A stretch of 34,817 nt of DNA from contig UROO01000011.1 of the NCBI GenBank assembly GCA_900549555.1, forward strand, positions 1 to 34,817. Direction: 5' to 3'. Origin of the DNA: an uncultured Collinsella sp. (GTDB lineage: Bacteria; Actinomycetota; Coriobacteriia; Coriobacteriales; Coriobacteriaceae). Positions 29,889 through 34,817 of this stretch are shown piece by piece (positions within the stretch are counted from its first letter, which is position 1; every line of letters starts with the position of its first letter). The notes beneath the pieces are model-generated. The model had not been told where the DNA came from and did not search any database. It saw only the letters and a list, made by a program, of their open reading frames with translations. The position numbers were made by a program, and so were the translations under genes.

Positions 29889-29946
29889 AACAATCGCCCG
29901 CAATGAGCTGAACTTTTTAGTGAGTCCACAGCTCAAAAATCATGCG

Positions 29947-31260
29947 CTACAGGCGCTCGCGAACCGCCTCGACCACGTTGGCCAGATCGACGAGAACCTC
30001 GTCATGGCTCTCCATGTCGCGCACCTTGACCTTGCCGGCGGCAAGCTCGTCGCCGCCCAAGACCAAAATGAGCTTGGCGCCCACCTTATCGGCCTGCTTA
30101 AACTGGGCCTTGAGCGAACGACCCTGATAGTCGGCCTCGGTCACGATGCCTGCGGCGCGAAGCTGCTGCGTAATGGTAAAGACGTTCTGACGCAGCTCCT
30201 TGCCGGCGTTAGCAACGTAGACGCACGGGACCTCCTCGGCACCCAGGTCGCTGCCAAAGGCCTGTAGGGCCAGCAGGGCGCGCTCAAAGCCGACGGCAAA
30301 GCCAACGCCTGCCGTGGGTTTGCCGCCCTCGAGCTCGACCAGGCCGTCGTAGCGGCCGCCGCCGCCGATGGAGCCGACGCCGGCGCCGGGGGCCTCGACC
30401 TCAAAGACAGTACGGGTGTAGTAGTCCAGGCCGCGCACCAAGGTGGGATCCTCGACATACTCGATACCGGCGGCATCCAGATAGCGCTTGACCTGCTCGT
30501 AGTGCTCGCGGCACTCGTCGCACAGGTTGTCGCCCATCAGCGGTGCGTCGGCCATGATCTCGCGGCAATGGTCGTTCTTGCAGTCGAAGGCGCGCAGCGG
30601 ATTGAGCTCGGCGCGCTCGCGGCACTCGTCGCACATCTCGTCGGCGTGATCGAGAATGAACTGCTTGACCTGCTCGCGATAGGCCGGACGGCATTGGGCA
30701 TCGCCCATCGAGTTAATGAGCAGACGGAGCCTGGAAAGATCGAAGCCCAGGCGCTTGTAGAACTCCATGAGCATGATGATGCACTCGGCGTCTGCCGCCG
30801 GATCGGGAGCGCCGAGCCACTCGATGCCCACCTGGTGGAACTGGCGCAGGCGGCCCTTCTGGGGACGCTCGCCGCGGAACATAGCCTCGGCATAGTAGGC
30901 CTTAAACGGCGTGGAGCCCTGAGGCACCAGGTTGTTCTCCACGACGGCACGCACCACACCGGCCGTGCCCTCGGGACGAAGCGCCAGGCGCTGCTTGGGC
31001 TTGAGCTTGGTGTCGGTGCCCTCGGTAAAGACGCGCTCCAGGTTGGCGCCGCTAAACACGCGGAACATCTCCTTGCGCACGACGTCGGTCGACTGGCCGA
31101 TGCCGTGGACAAACACGTCCACCTGCTCGATGGCGGGCGTCTCGATGGGCTTAAAGCCAAACGGCTCGAACACGCCGGCAGCGATCTGCTGCATCTTTTG
31201 CCAGGCGCGCATCTCGGCGCCGATAAGGTCGCGGGTTCCCTCCGCCTTCTGTGCCTGCAT
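29947..31260 (-). CDS. hisS: Histidyl-tRNA synthetase
   Basis: A 437-residue class II synthetase charging tRNA-His. It begins EGTRDLIGAEMRAWQKM and shows motif 2 (MFRGERPQKGRLRQFHQVGIEW), the histidine-specific LVRGLDYYTRTVFEV, and motif 3 (GVGFAVGFERALLAL), followed by the C-terminal anticodon-binding domain (PCVYVANAGKELRQNVFTIT). A Cys-rich insert (MCDECRERAELNPLRAFDCK, then CDEC) is normal for this subgroup. The ATG at 31260 has AAAGG about ten bases upstream and is preferred to an in-frame start 20 codons earlier that would overlap the promoter. Confidence 0.97.
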   Translation of the reverse strand: MQAQKAEGTRDLIGAEMRAWQKMQQIAAGVFEPFGFKPIETPAIEQVDVFVHGIGQSTDVVRKEMFRVFSGANLERVFTEGTDTKLKPKQRLALRPEGTAGVVRAVVENNLVPQGSTPFKAYYAEAMFRGERPQKGRLRQFHQVGIEWLGAPDPAADAECIIMLMEFYKRLGFDLSRLRLLINSMGDAQCRPAYREQVKQFILDHADEMCDECRERAELNPLRAFDCKNDHCREIMADAPLMGDNLCDECREHYEQVKRYLDAAGIEYVEDPTLVRGLDYYTRTVFEVEAPGAGVGSIGGGGRYDGLVELEGGKPTAGVGFAVGFERALLALQAFGSDLGAEEVPCVYVANAGKELRQNVFTITQQLRAAGIVTEADYQGRSLKAQFKQADKVGAKLILVLGGDELAAGKVKVRDMESHDEVLVDLANVVEAVRERL

Positions 31261-31302
31261 GGGCAAACACCTTTCTTTTGTATCGCGACATAGGTAGTGG
31301 AC

Positions 31303-31308
31303 ATTATA
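31303..31308 (-). promoter_or_regulatory. -10 element of the hisS promoter
   Basis: TATAAT on the minus strand, 43 bases before the hisS ATG. The -35 position falls inside the long hairpin at 31318-31393 and has no consensus match, so the hairpin may affect this promoter. Confidence 0.5.
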
Positions 31309-31317
31309 CGGCACAAA

Positions 31318-31393
31318 CACAAACCGCGGCGGCGCATCTGACCGAACGAGGGTATGGGGGCTCGTTCGGCCAGATGCGCCGCCGCTGTTTGTG
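31318..31393. repeat. 76-base near-perfect hairpin upstream of hisS
   Basis: CACAAAC, GCGGCGGCGCATCTG and CCGAACGAG pair with CTCGTTCGG, CAGATGCGCCGCCGC and GTTTGTG, with single mismatches between the three blocks (31 paired bases) and a 10-base loop. It abuts another palindrome at 31396. No T-tract follows. Confidence 0.7.
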
Positions 31394-31395
31394 AC

Positions 31396-31451
31396 CCGTT
31401 TTCCTCCGTCCCCTTCGGATCACGTGATCTGTTGGGGACGGAGGAAAACGG
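31396..31451. repeat. Palindrome carrying copy 2 of the dispersed 32-base repeat
   Basis: CCGTTTTCCTCCGTCCCC (31396-31413) and GGGGACGGAGGAAAACGG (31434-31451) are perfect 18-bp arms around a 20-base centre containing the palindrome GATCACGTGATC. The right half, 31425-31456, matches 4444-4475 in inverse orientation with one mismatch. Confidence 0.75.
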
Positions 31452-31564
31452 ATCATTTCGTAGGCCCGTGACCGCCTTGGAAACCGAATGATGGTACGAG
31501 CATCCATGCGGCTTCCAGGGCGGCCACAAACAGAACGGGGCAAACAGAAAAGAGCGACGGACGT

Positions 31565-32352
31565 CTACTCCCCCGCCACGCTTGCACGCAGCTTGGCGGC
31601 GATGGGCTCAGACGCCAGCAGAAACACCAACATAGCCACCGAGCACACCAAGCAGACAATCCAGGTGCTCGCAAAAGAGCCCGTGGCATCGAACAGCACG
31701 CCCGAGACGATGGTGCCCACGGTGCCGCCGACCATCTCAAGCGAGGTAATGGTGCCCGTGACCTTGCCGAGGTCGGCCATGCCAAACTGCTTGGACGCGG
31801 CTGGGCAGTGCCGCCACCATGCAGATAGCCGCGAGCACTAAGAAGGCGGAACGCCAGCCAACGCTCACGATAAGCGAGCTCACGACGGGAGACAGAATAG
31901 CGCCGCCAAAGCCCGTGCCCGAAAGTGCGATGGAAATGGCAAGGCCTCGCTTGGCCGTAAACCAGTTGGCGGTCACAAGGCTAATAAGTAGTCGGGTCGA
32001 GGCGACGGCAAAGCAGCCCGAGACGGCAAAGAGCACGTAGACCTGCCACAGCTCACCGACAAAGCTCATGCCGGCAAGAACGGCAGAGGTGGCGATTACA
32101 GTGAGGGAGCCCAAAACGCGACCGCTTACTTTATCGGCAACATGACCGATCACAAGTGAGCCGATAACGCTCACCACGGTGGAGATCGCATTGGAGATGT
32201 TGTACTGCGCAAGAGAAATACCCCAAGTCGCTGACGATGAGCGGCTGGAACAGGCTCATGCAGTTGACGAAAATCGTGTAGCACGTGGCCATGATGACAA
32301 AGCCGGAGGCCACGACGAGCCAACCGGGAAAGCATTTATGCTGCCGGGACAT
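31565..32352 (-). pseudogene. MFS transporter, frameshifted and internally deleted
   Basis: The start is intact: AAAAGGAG before ATG at 32352, then MSRQHKCFPGWLVVASGFVI and a first helix. Near 32220 one extra base (GGGTATTTC where GGGATTTC keeps the frame) shifts SDLG out of ISLAQYNISNAISTVVSVIG. The second frame runs through helices 2-6 (GHVADKVSGR, TANWFTAKRGLAISIALSG, GWRSAFLVLAAICMVAALP), then breaks near 31800, after which AASKQFGMADLGKVTGTITS and SGVLFDATGSF resume in another frame. Only about 262 codons remain against about 400, so helices 7-9 appear deleted at the second break. A major-facilitator carrier is clear; its substrate is not. Sequencing error could explain one base but not the missing third. 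Confidence 0.8.
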
Positions 32353-32391
32353 ACTGCTCCTTTTAAACAAACGAATAGCCTGCGCCGGGCG

Positions 32392-32481
32392 CCGGTAGTG
32401 CCCAAGATTGCCTTGAAAGACAAGGGCATAGGCCTTATGGCCATGCCCGCAGGCTTGAAAGGCAAGGTTGGGTGCTACCGG
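32392..32481. repeat. 90-base imperfect palindrome overlapping the M20 gene end
   Basis: 28-base arms 32392-32419 and 32454-32481 pair at 22 Watson-Crick and two G-T positions, with two symmetric 2x2 internal loops (on the plus strand GA opposite GG, and GA opposite GA). The centre GGCAT-AGGCCTT-ATGCC-like strings fold further. The amidohydrolase stop codon (32475-32477) is part of the right arm. Confidence 0.6.
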
Positions 32482-33770
32482 TGGTCGGCGATATAGCCCA
32501 AAGCGACTGCCGCATAAGCCGCGGCGCCAAGTGGCAGCTCGGCATCGCTAAAGCGTGCCTTGGGATGGTGCTGGGCAAAATGCTCATCCGTATCGGTCGC
32601 AGCGGCGCCGATCGTAAAGTATGCGCTCGGTATCTCACTCGAGATAAGCGCAAAGTCCTCGCTCGCCATGGCATGGAACAGCGGCAGGAAGGCGGCCTTG
32701 GGCAGCGTCGCGCCCACATAGCCAAGCGAAGCCTGGGTCATGTCGTCATCGAGCACGAGCGGGGGAACATCCGAGAGCGTCTCGATGGTGGCCGGCGTAC
32801 GATAGGTCGTGGCAACACCTTTGACGACCTCCGCGATGCGGGTCTTGAGGTGCTCCATGAGCTCGACGTCAAAGCCGCGCAGCGTTCCCTCGAGCACACA
32901 AGTGTCGGGGATGACATTTGCGGCCTGACCGCCGGCGAACTTACCAACAGTCAGTGCGACCTCCTTGGCCGCCGGCACTTCGCGAGCGATGAGCTCCTGA
33001 AGCGCCAGGTGCACATGGACGCCGGCCGTGATGGGGTCGATGCAGATCTCGGGGCTCGAGCCATGGCCGCCCTTGCCCTGCAGCGTGATGCGGAAACCGT
33101 ACACGCCCGAAAGCGCCGGGCTCCCGTAGAGCACCAATCCGAGCGGCGACTGGCTGTTAACGTGCATGGCAAAAGCCGCCTGGGGACGCGGGTTCTCGAG
33201 CAAGCCGTCGGCGATGGCAGCGCGAGCCCCCTCAAAGGTTTCCTCGCCCGGCTGGAACAGCAGCTTGACGGTGGCATTGGCGTCGACAAGCTCGGCCTCG
33301 CGGGCCTTGAGCAGGCGCGCCGCACCAAGCAGCGCCGTCGCGTGCATATCGTGACCGCAAGCATGCATGCAGCCGTTGACAGAGGCGAAAGGCTCGCCCG
33401 ACTCTTCGGCAACGGGCAGGGCATCCATGTCGCCACGCAGCATAACGACCGTACCGGCCTGTTCGTCCGTGCAGACGCCATTGCCCTGGGCCTCGTCGGC
33501 GCCGGCGCCGACGAGGCCCACAACGCAGGAACCATCGACGAGCGTGGCAAATGGGATGTCCATCTCGGTCAAGCGCGCTTGGATATACGCAGAGGTCTGC
33601 GGGAGGTTATTACCCAGCTCGGGCATCTGGTGTAGATCGTGTCGCCACACAGCAAGCTCGTCTGCAAAAGTCTGAGCTTCTGCAACAAGACCGTCACCGA
33701 TAGCGGCCTGCGCCGCCGCGGTAGCCTTGGGCGCTGGTTGCGGTTGAAAATCGGACAAAGCTGGTGCCAT
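32475..33770 (-). CDS. M20 family metallo-amidohydrolase
   Basis: A 431-residue M20D-type amidohydrolase/carboxypeptidase (relatives cleave N-acyl amino acids, hippurate or aminobenzoyl-glutamate). Metal-site motifs are LRGDMDALPV, NGCMHACGHDMHATALLGAA, LLFQPGEETFEGA and AMHVNSQSPLG; the dimerisation domain follows (QGKGGHGSSPEICIDPI), and the last ligand is His in HAMASEDFALIS-like context. The ATG at 33770 has GGAGGG seven bases upstream. An inserted loop GAGADEAQGNGVCTDEQ near residues 90-107 is encoded in part by a perfect 34-bp palindrome. It precedes the broken MFS gene, so an exporter/importer partner may have been lost. Confidence 0.9.
   Translation of the reverse strand: MAPALSDFQPQPAPKATAAAQAAIGDGLVAEAQTFADELAVWRHDLHQMPELGNNLPQTSAYIQARLTEMDIPFATLVDGSCVVGLVGAGADEAQGNGVCTDEQAGTVVMLRGDMDALPVAEESGEPFASVNGCMHACGHDMHATALLGAARLLKAREAELVDANATVKLLFQPGEETFEGARAAIADGLLENPRPQAAFAMHVNSQSPLGLVLYGSPALSGVYGFRITLQGKGGHGSSPEICIDPITAGVHVHLALQELIAREVPAAKEVALTVGKFAGGQAANVIPDTCVLEGTLRGFDVELMEHLKTRIAEVVKGVATTYRTPATIETLSDVPPLVLDDDMTQASLGYVGATLPKAAFLPLFHAMASEDFALISSEIPSAYFTIGAAATDTDEHFAQHHPKARFSDAELPLGAAAYAAVALGYIADHR
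33487..33520. repeat. Perfect 34-bp palindrome within the amidohydrolase gene
   Basis: TGGGCCTCGTCGGCGCC followed directly by its exact reverse complement, with no loop. It encodes GLVGAGADEAQ in a surface-loop insertion. Confidence 0.9.
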
Positions 33771-33855
33771 AGATGCCCTCCAGTAACGTTTTTGCAGCAA
33801 GCACTTTGATAGCGTAAAGTGCAAAGTACAACTTTAAGGGCGACGCATAAAAAAT

Positions 33856-33874
33856 GCCGCCCCGGGAGGGCGAC
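33856..33874 (-). terminator. Terminator of the DMT transporter gene
   Basis: GCCGCCC pairs with GGGCGAC (one G-T pair) around a 5-base loop; on the minus strand ATTTTTTATG follows. It is 12 bases past the transporter stop. A GCACTTT/AAAGTGC inverted repeat at about 33801-33822 lies in the same gap, near the M20 promoter. Confidence 0.8.
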
Positions 33875-33886
33875 GCAACAAGTTGT

Positions 33887-34767
33887 TTACAATTGCGGGC
33901 GCGGCTTTTTGCGCAAAAAATCGAAGTGAGTCTCACTCAAGATAATCGACAGGAAGATAAGCACGAAGCCGGCGAGCAGGCGCGAGGTGAGCGCCTCCCC
34001 CATCAGCAGCACCGAAAACAACACGCCCGAAGGCGACTCCATCGAAAGGAGCAGCGAGCCCGTCGAAGCCGGGACATGCGCCAGGCCGACGTTTTGGATG
34101 AGCAGAGCCACGCATGTGCAGCCCACCGAGAGAAACGCCATCACACCGATAAAGTTCGGCGTCCACACGGACAGAGGCGCCTGGGTCTCGAATAGCAGCG
34201 ACGAGACCAGGCTCAGCACGCCGTTGCCCACAAACATCCAAAACGTGATAACGTTGATGTCCATTTTGCGACCGTACTTGGCGGTCACCGCCATCTGGAT
34301 GGCGAAGAAGACCGCGCCTGCCAGCGTAATGACGTCACCGATGTTGAACTCGACGCTATCGAGCGCCACCAAGCCAATGCCCGCCAAGCACAGCAGTGCC
34401 GCGCCCAGGTTATAGCGGGTGAGTTTTTCTCCGCTCAGAAAATAGCTCGCGAACGGCACGAGGATGCAATACGTGCCCGTCAAAAAAGCATTCTTGCCCG
34501 CCGTAGTATATGCCAGACCGACCGTCTGCAACGCATAGGCCGCCCACATGAGCACGCCCATACTCAGGCCAACGATCAGATTGCGAGCGTTGAAATGTGC
34601 AGTGATGCGCTTGTGAAAGACGGCAAACATGACCAACGCTGCAGGCAGAAAGCGTACATAGAGCAGCTCGAACACCGGAATGGTGCCGAGTGCGTCCTTC
34701 ATAGTGGTAAAGGAGTAGCCCCAGATGACCGCCACCGAAAGTAGCAAAACTTTCCAGAACAGCGGGG
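33887..34767 (-). CDS. DMT superfamily (EamA) transporter, 5'-truncated
   Basis: About 293 codons of a drug/metabolite transporter with two EamA repeats and roughly ten helices. Repeat 1 begins VAVIWGYSFTTMKDALGTIP and includes ELLYVRFLPAALVM; repeat 2 begins GDVITLAGAVFFAIQMAVTA and ends with MESPSGVLFSVLLMGEALTS, the usual EamA signature. The first residues (before PLFWKVLLLSV) are lost at the contig end, and the reading frame then enters adapter sequence, so the TTG at 34747 should not be taken as the start. These carriers export amino acids or metabolites; the substrate is unknown. Confidence 0.9.
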
Positions 34768-34817
34768 CTGTCTCTTATACACATCTGACGCTGCCGACGA
34801 ACTCTAGGGTGTAGATC
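34768..34817 (-). other. Nextera adapter with i5 index and partial P5 (artefact)
   Basis: Bases 34768-34800 are the reverse complement of the same 33-base adapter found at the left end. They are followed by an 8-base index ACTCTAGG (forward CCTAGAGT, which I recall as a Nextera XT i5 index, S516) and GTGTAGATC from the P5 primer region. Not genomic. Confidence 0.97.

Noticed and set aside
34410..34784. Minus-strand frame beginning MCIRDS at the right end
   Set aside because: Its start lies in the adapter and the rest is out of frame with the EamA transporter.

Overview
The window is a draft-assembly contig from a high-GC actinobacterium, most likely a gut Coriobacteriia of Collinsella type. 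That placement is an inference from GC content, C/G-ending codons, a GlnR-like regulator beside glnA, a feoA-feoA-feoB cluster with its small Cys-rich partner, and a nickel-pincer (lar) lactate racemase locus. No rRNA or tRNA was found to support it. Bases 1-33 and 34768-34817 are Illumina Nextera adapter, so genomic sequence runs from 34 to 34767 and the first and last genes are cut.

Layout. 34-2010 (+): MATE efflux pump fragment and a MerR/GyrI-like regulator. 2069-10239 (-): ligA, HtrA protease, a glnA-glnR pair with a GlnR-like site in front of glnA, then LacI and GntR/FCD regulators. 10240-12697: an accessory-looking stretch with repeats and structured DNA, one AlbA_2/winged-helix ATPase gene with an operator-like array, and a decayed GntR/FCD remnant. 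12698-18081 (-): an Old Yellow Enzyme-type flavin/FeS oxidoreductase and an iron-uptake set (feoA, feoA, feoB, small Cys-rich protein) with two palindromic candidate metal operators. 18317-20496 (-): an HPr-like protein with Asp at position 46, and aspS. 20753-21388 (+): serB.

21503-26120 is the lar locus. larB, larC and a TetR gene read rightward; larA and larD read leftward toward them. Together they should make the nickel-pincer cofactor, racemise lactate and move it through an aquaporin-type channel. LarC ends after its first domain, and no larE lies in the window. 26875-31260 (-): ppc and hisS. 31565-34767 (-): a decayed MFS transporter, an M20 amidohydrolase, and a DMT/EamA transporter cut by the contig end.

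The most unusual signal is a pair of 127-base imperfect palindromes (23911-24037 and 26727-26853), one just past the stop of larD and one just past the stop of ppc, so they bracket larA-larD. They share an identical asymmetric core, but their 29-bp outer arms and 15-bp middle stems differ at eleven positions, and every difference is compensated on the opposite arm. Other candidates: a structured leader plus terminator in front of larA, a 160-base multi-hairpin element at 10374-10533, a 32-base dispersed repeat present twice, and a perfect 34-bp palindrome inside the amidohydrolase gene.
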